From NCBI RefSeq assembly GCF_016469035.1, contig NZ_JAEHJZ010000034.1, positions 5,491 to 47,738 of the forward strand: a DNA stretch of 42,248 nucleotides, written 5' to 3'. Source of the stretch: Gelidibacter salicanalis (GTDB lineage: Bacteria; Bacteroidota; Bacteroidia; Flavobacteriales; Flavobacteriaceae). Every line of letters begins with the position of its first letter. The stretch's first letter is position 1. Both the position numbers and the translations under genes were made by a program. Below the pieces are notes generated by a model. The model saw only the letters and a program-made list of their open reading frames with translations. It searched no databases and was not told the DNA's origin. Below are positions 8,849 to 19,902 of this stretch, in pieces.

Positions 8849-9760
8849 ATGAAAAGAAGAGCATTCATTCAACAATCCACAGTAGCATCTGCATTAGTAG
8901 GATTGGGAGGTATTGGTCTGCAATCATTTTCAGGTCCTCCTAAAAAAATCACCATTTTGCACACCAATGACGTCCATAGCCATATTGACGCTTTTGGACC
9001 AGAAAACGGTAGAAACCCCAATCAAGGCGGTGTGGCGCGAAGAGCAACTTTAATTGAAGGTATAAGGGCTGAGAATCCGCACACACTGTTATTGGATGCT
9101 GGCGATATTTTTCAAGGTACCCCCTACTTTAATTATTACGGCGGTGAACTTGAATTTAAACTTATGAGCATGCTTAAGTATGATGCTGCCACCATAGGAA
9201 ATCACGATTTTGATAACGGATTGGAAGGTTTATATGCGCAATTGCCACATGCCAAGTTTGACTTTGTAAGTGCTAATTATGATTTTTCCAATACCATCAT
9301 GAATACCCATGCAAAACCTTATAGGACATTTGTGAAAAATGGGATTAAAATTGGAGTTTTTGGTTTGGGCATAGAACTTGCCGGTTTGGTGGATAAACAA
9401 ATGTACAAGGAAACCGTATATCTCGATCCTTTTGAGATTGCTCAAGATATGTCGCGCATATTAAAGGAAAATGAAAATTGTGATTTGGTGATCTGCTTAT
9501 CGCATTTGGGTTATAATTACAAAAATAATGATCAAAAACCCAGTGATCTTTCTTTAGCGAAACGCACCAAGGATATTGACTTATTTATTGGTGGACATAC
9601 ACATACCTTTCTTCCAAAACCTACAATTGTCAAAAACAGTGTAGGAGACAATGTCATGGTCAATCAAGTAGGCTGTTTTGGCATTAACTTAGGTAAAATT
9701 GATTTCTATTTTGACAGTGCCAAAAACAAATCGGCAGATGGTGTTTCTATTTTAGTGTAG
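8849..9760 (+). CDS. Metallophosphatase with Tat signal (5'-nucleotidase N-terminal half)
   Basis: The N-terminus MKRRAFIQQSTVASA followed by a hydrophobic stretch is a twin-arginine export signal. The dinuclear metal motifs of the calcineurin-like fold are in order: HTNDVHSH, DAGDIFQGT, GNHDFDNG, a catalytic-type His in LSHLG, and GGHTHTF. The 303 residues stop where the 5'-nucleotidase C-terminal domain would begin in UshA. The preceding gene supplies that domain. Likely function: removal of phosphate from nucleotides in the periplasm. Use of the Tat route suggests that metal is loaded in the cytoplasm before export. Confidence 0.88.
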   Translation: MKRRAFIQQSTVASALVGLGGIGLQSFSGPPKKITILHTNDVHSHIDAFGPENGRNPNQGGVARRATLIEGIRAENPHTLLLDAGDIFQGTPYFNYYGGELEFKLMSMLKYDAATIGNHDFDNGLEGLYAQLPHAKFDFVSANYDFSNTIMNTHAKPYRTFVKNGIKIGVFGLGIELAGLVDKQMYKETVYLDPFEIAQDMSRILKENENCDLVICLSHLGYNYKNNDQKPSDLSLAKRTKDIDLFIGGHTHTFLPKPTIVKNSVGDNVMVNQVGCFGINLGKIDFYFDSAKNKSADGVSILV

Positions 9761-9762
9761 TG

Positions 9763-10521
9763 TTACACCGGTAATTGATTTGATTCAGTAATAGATTCGG
9801 CACTTTCTGTTATAACAATACCTTTTACGCTTTCCTGATGGTTGAAGATATAAACGTATAACAGAAAAAGACCAAGACCTTGAAGTGTTTTTTGAAACCC
9901 TTCAAATAGCCAAAATTGCACATACAAGCTATTGGTAAAGCTCAATACATCAGCAAACACAAAACAACACACGATCGTTAAGAATAGGATAGTTTGTGAA
10001 GTTTCCTTACTGAGATAGATTGCAAACGCTAAGAAGCCCATTACCAACAACAAAACCCCTTTACTCACGGACAGGGTTAAGTTAACGCTATCGTTAAAAC
10101 TATCTTGAACATTTACAAACATGGCATACATTAAATAGGTGTTAATGAGCAAAACAATAATGAGATACCACGATACCACGCCTTCAAACTTCACATGTTT
10201 TAACTTTCCAATCATTACAAAAACCATCAATGCGTAAGCCCCTATAAACGAGGATTCAGACAGTTTTGATGACAACTCAAAATTGATTGGCACACTACAT
10301 ATAAGACCAACAAAGTATAGAATTAAGATGGCACAAAAAATGGTAGCCATAAGTTTTTGTTTATCAAAATATATGATGAGCAGCGCGGGAATTAACCCCA
10401 AAATCACTGCGTTGGAGATAAAATATAATTCATAATAGGAAGAGACCAGGTTGATAGCAACAATAAGTGCCAGCATTATGGAAATCGCCCAATTAGATAA
10501 TAAGGCATGCCATCTGTTCAT
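9763..10521 (-). CDS. Multi-pass membrane protein, function unknown (twin A)
   Basis: A 252-residue protein with about eight hydrophobic segments and a short polar C-terminal tail. I do not recognise a catalytic motif. The topology and spacing recall YhhN/lysoplasmalogenase-like or similar eight-helix families, but that is only an impression. The gene at 10796 encodes a protein of the same size and layout, so the two may be old duplicates. It converges with the nucleotidase gene, only two bases separating their stop codons. Confidence 0.7.
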   Translation of the reverse strand: MNRWHALLSNWAISIMLALIVAINLVSSYYELYFISNAVILGLIPALLIIYFDKQKLMATIFCAILILYFVGLICSVPINFELSSKLSESSFIGAYALMVFVMIGKLKHVKFEGVVSWYLIIVLLINTYLMYAMFVNVQDSFNDSVNLTLSVSKGVLLLVMGFLAFAIYLSKETSQTILFLTIVCCFVFADVLSFTNSLYVQFWLFEGFQKTLQGLGLFLLYVYIFNHQESVKGIVITESAESITESNQLPV

Positions 10522-10546
10522 GATTTGGTGGATTAAGTAGGTCTGG

Positions 10547-10554
10547 CAAATATA
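10547..10554 (-). promoter_or_regulatory. Candidate -7 element for membrane protein twin A
   Basis: The minus strand reads TATATTTG (TAnnTTTG), about 26 bases before the start codon. The gene for twin B has the same TATATTTG followed by the same kind of short leader. No clear -33 TTG is seen. Confidence 0.35.
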
Positions 10555-10795
10555 ACAAAAAAAACGAATTTCATCGTATTTAAGATGTGTTTCATCGATA
10601 ATAATGTTAAATTAAACTTAAAAACCGTCAAATTGTGAGAGCAGACATGTAACGTTCCATTAAAGTAAAGGGTATTAGGACCGCAAAGACTGTTCAGACT
10701 AAATACCTTCACGTTGCCAACTAACCATAAAATTTTGTCAGCTGACTTGCAGTTAAAAAGGGTCTAAAGCCTATTACAAAGATTTTCTAAGCAAT

Positions 10796-11539
10796 TTAAG
10801 TTTTGGTTATGACATCCTGATATACTCTGTCTTCTTCTAAAGTTTGATCATTGAGACGTGATTGCAAGTAAAAAAACAAGAAGGCTATGACAAGAAATAA
10901 TGAGCCGAATACATTCAGCACTGTAATTTCCATAACATAGAAATAGGTCAGCTGAATCACTTCGGAAAACATGATAAAAATACAGGCAATCAAGAGATTT
11001 ATAGCCTTTTGATCATCTTTATCAAAATAGTTGATTAAAGCTACCGTCAATAGAACCATAACCACAGCATTATATACAAATTCCAAAAAATATTCCGCAT
11101 AGGTAAGTCGGGCTAGAGTTGTATTTGTAACTATGAAGACCACAAAAATGTCCAATGCAATCATCACAACCAAATGTATTGGAAATTTTTTGATAGTTTC
11201 CATCACATTCATAAATTGTAGCATCTGTACAATCAGGAATAGATAAGCAAGAATGTATAATGCGTTAGCACCATAATAGTAATAATAAATTGCATTTATT
11301 GAGGATGTAGGCAGAACATATCGACTGAAATTTATGATTTCAGCAATACTAAAGGTTAATAAAAATGCTAGAAAGAAGACCCTTTTATTGTCAATTTTAT
11401 AGCAATATAAAACCGTAAAAAGTATAAGTAATAACACTTTTATTCCTGCTGCTTCAACTTCATATTGGTAAATCTGAAGGACTAAAAGAAGTACAGACAG
11501 CGTGATTAAAATCCCTGATAAAACTCTTTTTATAACCAT
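10796..11539 (-). CDS. Multi-pass membrane protein, function unknown (twin B)
   Basis: A 247-residue protein with about eight transmembrane segments, the same architecture as the product at 9763-10521. Shared features are a basic loop after helix 2 (YKIDNKR here, YFDKQK there), a similar segment before the seventh helix, and a polar tail after the last helix. The identity is low by eye, so paralogy is an inference. It lies 106 bases upstream of the ligA stop-codon side with the same direction as ligA. No function can be assigned. Confidence 0.7.
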   Translation of the reverse strand: MVIKRVLSGILITLSVLLLVLQIYQYEVEAAGIKVLLLILFTVLYCYKIDNKRVFFLAFLLTFSIAEIINFSRYVLPTSSINAIYYYYYGANALYILAYLFLIVQMLQFMNVMETIKKFPIHLVVMIALDIFVVFIVTNTTLARLTYAEYFLEFVYNAVVMVLLTVALINYFDKDDQKAINLLIACIFIMFSEVIQLTYFYVMEITVLNVFGSLFLVIAFLFFYLQSRLNDQTLEEDRVYQDVITKT

Positions 11540-11570
11540 AATACACTATCGATTAAATAGACAAGTAGGA

Positions 11571-11578
11571 CAAATATA
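11571..11578 (-). promoter_or_regulatory. Candidate -7 element for membrane protein twin B
   Basis: The minus strand reads TATATTTGTCC, containing TAnnTTTG, about 30 bases before the start. It is almost the same octamer context as for twin A, which hints at common regulation. Confidence 0.35.
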
Positions 11579-11645
11579 ATTTATTTTACATGTAAACCGA
11601 TTTAATACGCGTTTTATCGATCAAAATATTTGATTTGTAGGAAAT

Positions 11646-13989
<2,344 letters not shown>

Positions 13990-14715
13990 ATGCAACTCGA
14001 AATCTGCGCGTCCAACTACCAATCCGCAATCAACGCGCAACACGCTGGTGCGCATCGTGTTGAACTATGTTCTGAACTCGCGGTAGGTGGCATTACACCC
14101 TCCTATGGTTTAATAAAACAGGTCATGGAAACACTGTCAATTCCTGTTTTTGTACTGATCAGACCACGCAGCGGCAACTTCACCTACTCTGAACAGGATT
14201 TTGAAATCATGAAGCAGGACATTCAAATATGCAAAGAACTCGGTTGCCATGGTGTCGTTTCCGGCGTTTTAAACCTCGACAATACCATCGATTCCGAACG
14301 GACAAAAGAACTTGTCGCTCTGGCAAAACCTATGGCATTCACTTTTCACCGTGCATTTGACTGGACACCAAATCCGTTTGAGGCCTTGGATACTTTAATA
14401 GATTTAAAAGTGGATCGTATTTTGACTTCGGGGCAATCCAATTCTGCCGAAAAGGGTATTTTAATTTTAAATCAATTACAGAAAATGGCGAATGACAAGC
14501 TGATTATTCTTCCTGGATCTGGAATCAATCGGAATAATATTTTAATTTTTAAAGGTGCCGGATTTACGGAAGCACATTGTTCTGCCGTACTTTTGCCACA
14601 AGTACAAGCCACGGCGCCAATCCCAATGAATACCCCAAAATTTTTGAACGATGGTCAGGAAATGGCTTCCAGCCCCGAGATGATTACTTCAATGCTGCAA
14701 CTTATCCATGATTAA
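13990..14715 (+). CDS. cutC: CutC family protein
   Basis: A 241-residue TIM-barrel protein beginning MQLEICASNYQSA, with family signatures AGAHRVELCSELAVGGITPS, VFVLIRPRSGNFTYS, TFHRAFDW and the glycine-rich loop ILPGSGIN. CutC was named for copper tolerance, but its biochemical role is unsettled. Here its end overlaps the beta-mannosidase gene by eight bases, so the two are almost certainly co-translated. That context speaks for a role in sugar or glycan metabolism rather than copper handling (inference). Confidence 0.93.
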   Translation: MQLEICASNYQSAINAQHAGAHRVELCSELAVGGITPSYGLIKQVMETLSIPVFVLIRPRSGNFTYSEQDFEIMKQDIQICKELGCHGVVSGVLNLDNTIDSERTKELVALAKPMAFTFHRAFDWTPNPFEALDTLIDLKVDRILTSGQSNSAEKGILILNQLQKMANDKLIILPGSGINRNNILIFKGAGFTEAHCSAVLLPQVQATAPIPMNTPKFLNDGQEMASSPEMITSMLQLIHD

Positions 14716-17185
14716 CCGCTTATTTTTTTTTCTTATTATTCTACTGTGTTATGGCTGTCAACATAAAGACATCCCAGAAACCATTGCATTGGCTAACGAT
14801 TGGCACTTTAAAAACCATACGGATTCTACATGGTCTAAAGCCCGCGTACCCGGAAATGTCCATTCTGATCTGTTTAGAAACAATTTTATAAAAAATCCGT
14901 TTATTGGTAGCAATGCCTTGGAATTGCAATGGATTTCAAATACCGATTGGGAATACCGTACAGAATTCCAACTCGATAACACTATTCTGCGCAAAAAACA
15001 TATTGAACTTAATTTTGAAGGTTTGGATACCTATGCTACGGTATATTTAAATGACAGTATCATTCTGAAATCCAACAACGCTTTTCGGACATTTCATGTT
15101 GATGTCACTAAACTTTTAAAAAAGTATAATTATATGCACATTATTTTTGAAAAAACCTCCACTTATGAAACCATAGCAAAAGCCAAATTGCCTTATGAAT
15201 TACCCGAAGGCAACCGCATATTTACCAGAAAAACGCAGTTTCAATACGGTTGGGATTGGGGTCCCATACTCAATACCTCAGGAATTTGGAGACCGATAAC
15301 CCTCTCCGCATGGAACGATTTTAAAATTCATGATGCGTACATTGAACAAACAGAACTCTCAGACGACCTCGCTAAATTTAAAATTGATCTAGAAGTTTCT
15401 TCGTCTTATAAAGACCCTATTACTTATGAAATTTACGTGAATGGGGCATTGAATTCTGAAATTTCTAAAACAAGCTCTTCAGAAATCAACTTTCAGATTG
15501 AAAATCCAACCTTATGGTGGCCACATAATATAGGTACACCCTATTTATACGACATTAAAATCATCGCTAAACATAACAGAACCACCTTAGATACTATTTC
15601 TATAAAAAAAGGAATCCGAACTATTGAGCTTATAACTGATAAAGACAGCATTGGTCAATCCTTCTATTTTAAAGTTAATGGTGTAGACGTGTTTATGAAA
15701 GGTTCCAATTACATTCCACAACATAGTTTGCAAGACCAAGTGACGCCTGCACATTATGAACAACTCACCCAGAACGTGGTTGATGCCAATATGAACATGC
15801 TCCGCGTATGGGGTGGCGGCATTTATGAGGATGACCTGTTTTATGACTTGTGTGATGAAAAAGGCATTTTGGTTTGGCAAGACTTTATGTTTGCTTGTGC
15901 GATGTATCCTGGTGATGCGGAATTTTTAGAAAATGTAAAACGAGAAGCTCTTGACAATGTGAAGCGATTACGCAACCATGCGTCGATTGCTTTATGGTGC
16001 GGCAATAATGAAAATAATGAAGCCTGGCATAATTGGGGTTGGCAAAAGGGACGGTCAGAAGCCGAAAAAACAGAAATCTGGGACAATTATCTTAAGGTTT
16101 TTGATACGATGCTACCAAATATTGTCAAATCGTACACCAATACTGATTATTGGGAAAGTTCTCCAAAACACGGACGCCTAAATCCGTTATACAAAACTGA
16201 AGGCGACGCCCACGACTGGTGGCTTTGGCATAGTGGGTACCCATTTGAATATTTGGAAGAAAATGTGCCGCGGTTTATGAGCGAATTCGGTTTTCAAGGC
16301 TTTCCCAGTTATGAAGTAATGCGTTTTGTCAATCAATCGGATGCGATTAGTATGTCTTCTACAGGATTTTTATCGCACCAAAAACATATCCGAGGATTTG
16401 AGTTGATTAAGCAATATATGCAACGGGATTTTCCTGTTCCTGATCAGCCGGAAGATTATGTATATATGAGCCAACTGCTGCAGGCCTTCGGAATGACCAA
16501 AGGATTTGAAGCCCACAGGCGAGCCAGACCGTATAATATGGGCACCTTATATTGGCAACTTAATGATGTTTGGCCGTCAGTATCTTGGGCAAGCCTTGAC
16601 TATATGGGTAATTGGAAAGCACTGCATTATTTTACAAAGAAAGCTTTTGAGAATGTATTGATTTCGTCCTATGCGACGAACGACACTTTAAAAACTTACA
16701 TCATCAATGACAAACTTCAACCTCTACATGGTAAACTGCACATCCGAATTTTAGATTTTAGCGGGAATGAATTATCCTCGGTAAAGAAAAATATTGAGGT
16801 TGCTAAAAACAGCAGTGAAGTCAAGCATGTTTTAGATTTAAAGAACTTTGATTTTGATAAGAGTAGCGTTGTAATTGTGACCACATTTAATGATGAAACT
16901 TCCTATTATTATTTGGACAGACCAAAAAACTTAAAACTTCAGAACGCAAAGATTATAAAGAGAATCATGAAGACGGACACTGGCTTTACTATTGAAATTT
17001 CTTCTAATACCCTCCAAAAAGGTGTGTTTTTAAACACAGCAGCACAAGGACATTTTAGCGATAATTTTTTCGATCTGCTCCCGAACCAAACACTTCATAT
17101 TGATTTCACAACGGAAGCCACTTCGTTAAAAGATTTAAACATCAAAACACTCAATGAGTTTATTGATGTCGAAAAACATTTATAA
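14708..17185 (+). CDS. Glycoside hydrolase family 2 beta-mannosidase, lipoprotein
   Basis: It should hydrolyse terminal beta-1,4-linked mannose from N-glycan cores or mannan fragments. The 825-residue protein starts with a lipoprotein signal ending LLCYGC, so it is anchored in the periplasm or outer membrane. The jelly-roll sugar-binding domain comes first (WEYRTEF, then QYGWDWGP), followed by the immunoglobulin-like domain and TIM barrel. The acid/base is E435 in WCGNNENNE and the nucleophile E526 in FMSEFGFQG. The start overlaps cutC. A 260-bp dispersed repeat begins directly after the stop codon. Confidence 0.92.
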   Translation: MINRLFFFLIILLCYGCQHKDIPETIALANDWHFKNHTDSTWSKARVPGNVHSDLFRNNFIKNPFIGSNALELQWISNTDWEYRTEFQLDNTILRKKHIELNFEGLDTYATVYLNDSIILKSNNAFRTFHVDVTKLLKKYNYMHIIFEKTSTYETIAKAKLPYELPEGNRIFTRKTQFQYGWDWGPILNTSGIWRPITLSAWNDFKIHDAYIEQTELSDDLAKFKIDLEVSSSYKDPITYEIYVNGALNSEISKTSSSEINFQIENPTLWWPHNIGTPYLYDIKIIAKHNRTTLDTISIKKGIRTIELITDKDSIGQSFYFKVNGVDVFMKGSNYIPQHSLQDQVTPAHYEQLTQNVVDANMNMLRVWGGGIYEDDLFYDLCDEKGILVWQDFMFACAMYPGDAEFLENVKREALDNVKRLRNHASIALWCGNNENNEAWHNWGWQKGRSEAEKTEIWDNYLKVFDTMLPNIVKSYTNTDYWESSPKHGRLNPLYKTEGDAHDWWLWHSGYPFEYLEENVPRFMSEFGFQGFPSYEVMRFVNQSDAISMSSTGFLSHQKHIRGFELIKQYMQRDFPVPDQPEDYVYMSQLLQAFGMTKGFEAHRRARPYNMGTLYWQLNDVWPSVSWASLDYMGNWKALHYFTKKAFENVLISSYATNDTLKTYIINDKLQPLHGKLHIRILDFSGNELSSVKKNIEVAKNSSEVKHVLDLKNFDFDKSSVVIVTTFNDETSYYYLDRPKNLKLQNAKIIKRIMKTDTGFTIEISSNTLQKGVFLNTAAQGHFSDNFFDLLPNQTLHIDFTTEATSLKDLNIKTLNEFIDVEKHL

Positions 17186-17187
17186 TT

Positions 17188-17449
17188 ATGAGTGTCCGGT
17201 AAAAAAGGTAAAAAGTTTACAAACCCATTAAAGCAAGATCTGGTACGAGATCTTAAAATGATTCCTTGCTTTTTGAAACCAATGTCACTTAAAGTGATTG
17301 GGGAAATTTAATTTAGAATAACTACTATTTATCAGTCAGTTACAATCAAAGTCTTTGTTCTTTTCCCGATAGTTCGGGACTATAAGCGCAGCGCCTGCCT
17401 GCCGGCGAGGCAGGATCTTAATTCTTTATCAGATAATAATGATTTATAA
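17188..17449. repeat. Dispersed 260-bp non-coding repeat, copy A
   Basis: Runs from ATGAGTGTCCGGTAAAAAAG to GATTTATAAT and matches 26041-26310 along its whole length with scattered substitutions and indels. Conserved blocks are ATTAAAGCAAGA, GAGATCTTAAAATGA, CCTTGCTTTTTGAA, GTGATTGG, ATAAGCGCAGCGCC and ATTCTTTATC. It contains AAGCAAG/CTTGCTT able to pair around an inner ATCT/AGAT hairpin, a TCCCGA-TAGT-TCGGGA hairpin at 17364-17379, and CCTGCC/GGCAGG. It fills exactly the space between the beta-mannosidase stop and the prmC stop. No open frame is present. It is probably an insertion-derived or MITE-like element. Confidence 0.8.
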
Positions 17450-18322
17450 TTAAGGTTTCTTAATACCTGACACCATGCGGTCATTCCCAAACATATCCTT
17501 TTTAAGCTCAACGGCCCCAAATCCCGATTTCTCGAGCAACTGAACCATTTCTTCTCCTAAATATTGGTTGATTTCAAAAAACAGTCGTCCGTTTGCTTTG
17601 AGATTTTTGGCGGCAAAATCTGTTATCGCCTTATAAAACACAAGTGGGTCATCATCTTCCACATATAGCGCTAAAGCAGGCTCATGTTTCAATACGTTGG
17701 CACTCATGTCAGCTTTTTCTAATGCTCTCACATAGGGAGGGTTTGACACAATCACATCAAATGTCTTATTTTCTAGTCCCACCTCAGGAGCATTGTGCTC
17801 CCAATCTAAAATATCAAATTCAATAAATTCAGTGTTGACTTCGTTTAATTTGGCATTGATTTTGGCAACCGCCAATGCTTTTTTACTGACATCCATTGCG
17901 TATACTGTAGCATCAGGTTTATGTTTCGCCAAGGAGATGGCAATGCACCCTGTTCCTGTACCGATATCCAAAATAGAAATAGTATCAGTTGAAGACGTGG
18001 CTTCCGTAACCCATTGCACCAGTTCTTCAGTTTCGGGTCTTGGTATTAACGTATTTTCATTAACCTTAAATGAGAGTCCGTAAAATTCAGTAACACCCAT
18101 AATATATTGAATGGGTTCCTGTTTTTTGAGTCGCTTGATCGCGTTGTCAAACTTTTCAGTCTTCTTTCCAGAAATAGAGGCGTACAGATTCAGAGGGATT
18201 TCATAGCCTTTCATTTTCAGAAAACATTCAGACAATAAATTGAAAAATGACTGTATTTCCGTTTCCGGATAGTCCTCTTTCAAAGAGGTGTAAAAATGTT
18301 CTCGCAGTGTTTTTAATAGCAT
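17450..18322 (-). CDS. prmC: Peptide chain release factor N5-glutamine methyltransferase
   Basis: PrmC methylates the glutamine of the GGQ motif of release factors RF1 and RF2. I chose the start at 18322 (MLLKTLREHFYTSL), whose ATG overlaps the stop of the GNAT gene by one base (TAATG). An upstream in-frame ATG at 18343 is also possible. From the preferred start the protein has 290 residues with IPRPETEEL near 93-101, the SAM site DIGTGTGCIA near 119-128, and the diagnostic NPPY at 194-197. It probably forms a two-gene operon with the acetyltransferase. Confidence 0.93.
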   Translation of the reverse strand: MLLKTLREHFYTSLKEDYPETEIQSFFNLLSECFLKMKGYEIPLNLYASISGKKTEKFDNAIKRLKKQEPIQYIMGVTEFYGLSFKVNENTLIPRPETEELVQWVTEATSSTDTISILDIGTGTGCIAISLAKHKPDATVYAMDVSKKALAVAKINAKLNEVNTEFIEFDILDWEHNAPEVGLENKTFDVIVSNPPYVRALEKADMSANVLKHEPALALYVEDDDPLVFYKAITDFAAKNLKANGRLFFEINQYLGEEMVQLLEKSGFGAVELKKDMFGNDRMVSGIKKP

Positions 18323-18813
18323 TATAAAGATTTTATCATCCAAACATTACAAGAATAATGTCCTGTATCACCTAATGGGCCATCCAAATTTTCAAAACCA
18401 GATTTAGCGTAAAGCTTTGTAGCGTCTATCATATAGGGTAAAGTTTCTAAATAGCATTTGTCGTAACCAAGAGATTTTGCTTTTCTTAAACATACATCCA
18501 TCATCTTAGCACCAAGACCTTTTCCTCTAGCCTCTGGCAAAAAATACATTTTTTGCAGTTCGCAAATGTTACCCTCATTATTTTCAAGAGGTGCCACGCC
18601 GGCCCCTCCTATAATTTTACCACCATCATCTACTACAAAATAGATTCTATCGTCCTGGGCATAGGTAGCTGTCATGATATCAAGCGCTTCATCGGCATAA
18701 GCGGTGCCCACTTTTGGCGCTCCCATTTCAACCAATACAGCACGAATGACCTGAGCTACTTGCGCATCATCTTCCATTTTAATTTCTCTGATCAGGATAG
18801 GGGCTTTGCTCAC
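18322..18813 (-). CDS. GNAT family N-acetyltransferase
   Basis: A 163-residue single-domain acetyltransferase. The acetyl-CoA pyrophosphate loop is EARGKGLGAKMM, preceded by the conserved strand ELQKMYFLPEA. The downstream helix and CYLETLP strand are also typical. The substrate cannot be deduced. It is coupled to prmC by a TAATG overlap. It is divergent from ribD, with only 36 bases between the start codons. Confidence 0.85.
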   Translation of the reverse strand: MSKAPILIREIKMEDDAQVAQVIRAVLVEMGAPKVGTAYADEALDIMTATYAQDDRIYFVVDDGGKIIGGAGVAPLENNEGNICELQKMYFLPEARGKGLGAKMMDVCLRKAKSLGYDKCYLETLPYMIDATKLYAKSGFENLDGPLGDTGHYSCNVWMIKSL

Positions 18814-18823
18814 GATATTATGT

Positions 18824-18831
18824 TATTTTTG
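18824..18831 (+). promoter_or_regulatory. Candidate -7 element of the ribD promoter
   Basis: TATTTTTG matches TAnnTTTG, with a TTG at 18806-18808 (15-base spacing, slightly short). Transcription would begin near 18838, about a dozen bases before the GTG start, leaving an almost leaderless mRNA whose 5' end lies within the palindrome at 18832-18849. Confidence 0.4.
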
Positions 18832-18849
18832 TCCCGATAATTATCGGGA
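18832..18849. repeat. Perfect 18-bp palindrome abutting the ribD start
   Basis: TCCCGATAATTATCGGGA is its own reverse complement and ends one base before the ribD GTG. A related sequence, TCCCGATAGTTCGGGA, is inside dispersed repeat copy A (17364-17379). This suggests a family of small mobile palindromes rather than a gene-specific operator, although its position could affect ribD translation. Confidence 0.85.
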
Positions 18850-19902
18850 GTGAATATACATGAAAAATACATAAAACGCTGCATAGACATTGGCAAAAAT
18901 GGATTGGGGACCACTGCTCCCAACCCTATGGTGGGATGCGTTATTGTGTATGAGAACAAAATTATTGGCGAAGGCTTTACAAGTCCGTTTGGCGGCGCTC
19001 ACGCTGAAGTAAACGCCATTAATAGTGTAAAAAATCAATCCTTACTCTCAAAATCAACCCTTTATGTTACTCTAGAGCCTTGCTCCCATTATGGCAAAAC
19101 ACCGCCTTGCGCTGACGCCATTATAAAATTCAGCATCCCTACAGTTATCATTGGCACTATTGATACCCATAGTAAGGTGGGTGGAAAAGGTGTGGAAAAA
19201 CTAAAAGCTTCTGGATGCGAGGTCATGGTTGGGGTTTTAGAGAACGACGTAAAAGTACATCATAAGCGGTTTTTTACCTTTCATAATAAGAGACGTCCGT
19301 ATGTTATATTAAAATGGGCAGAAACCTCAGATGGTTTTATTGCCCCTCAAACTAAAAATGAGAAAAAGCCCGTATGGATCACCAACCCTATTTCTAGGCA
19401 ATTGGTCCATAAATGGCGGTCTGAAGAACAAGCTATAGTAGTTGGAACCAATACTGTTTTGGAAGACAATCCGAGTTTGACGGTAAGAGATTGGTCCGGA
19501 AAGAATCCCATACGCATTGTTTTGGATAAACACTCAAGAGTTTCTAAAGATGCTGCGATATTAGACGACAAAGCAAAAACTATGATCATCTCCAATAAGG
19601 GAGTTTCTGGAGTTTCAGAAACAGAAAATTTTATTTTGGAATATTTAGATTGGAATTTAAAAAACAGCATTGCGCAACAAATTTGCAATATCCTCTTCCA
19701 AAATAATATCAATTCCGTCATCATTGAAGGCGGACGACAAACCTTGCAAACGTTTATCGATGAAAACCTTTGGGATGAAGCCCGCATATTTACAGGACCC
19801 ACAACTTTTGGCTCTGGAACCAAATCCCCAGATTGTTCTGGCAAATTATTATCACAAGAAAATATACTAGACGATACTTTAAAAATAATTATAAATGATT
19901 AA
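18850..19902 (+). CDS. ribD: Bifunctional riboflavin biosynthesis deaminase/reductase RibD
   Basis: RibD catalyses the second and third steps of riboflavin synthesis, deamination and reduction of the pyrimidine intermediate. I accept the GTG start because MNIHEKYIKRCIDIGKNG matches the usual N-terminus and no ATG precedes the zinc site. The deaminase domain has HAEVNA (H51, E53), C78 (PCSH) and C87 (TPPC) as zinc ligands. The reductase domain follows from about residue 148 (YVILKWAETSDGFI). The length is 350 residues. Its end overlaps the next gene by eight bases. Confidence 0.95.
   Translation: MNIHEKYIKRCIDIGKNGLGTTAPNPMVGCVIVYENKIIGEGFTSPFGGAHAEVNAINSVKNQSLLSKSTLYVTLEPCSHYGKTPPCADAIIKFSIPTVIIGTIDTHSKVGGKGVEKLKASGCEVMVGVLENDVKVHHKRFFTFHNKRRPYVILKWAETSDGFIAPQTKNEKKPVWITNPISRQLVHKWRSEEQAIVVGTNTVLEDNPSLTVRDWSGKNPIRIVLDKHSRVSKDAAILDDKAKTMIISNKGVSGVSETENFILEYLDWNLKNSIAQQICNILFQNNINSVIIEGGRQTLQTFIDENLWDEARIFTGPTTFGSGTKSPDCSGKLLSQENILDDTLKIIIND

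Noticed and set aside
17364-17414. Terminator for prmC or the beta-mannosidase in repeat copy A
   Set aside because: The TCCCGA and CCTGCC hairpins have no following T-tract on either strand. They recur in altered form in copy B, so they belong to the repeat.
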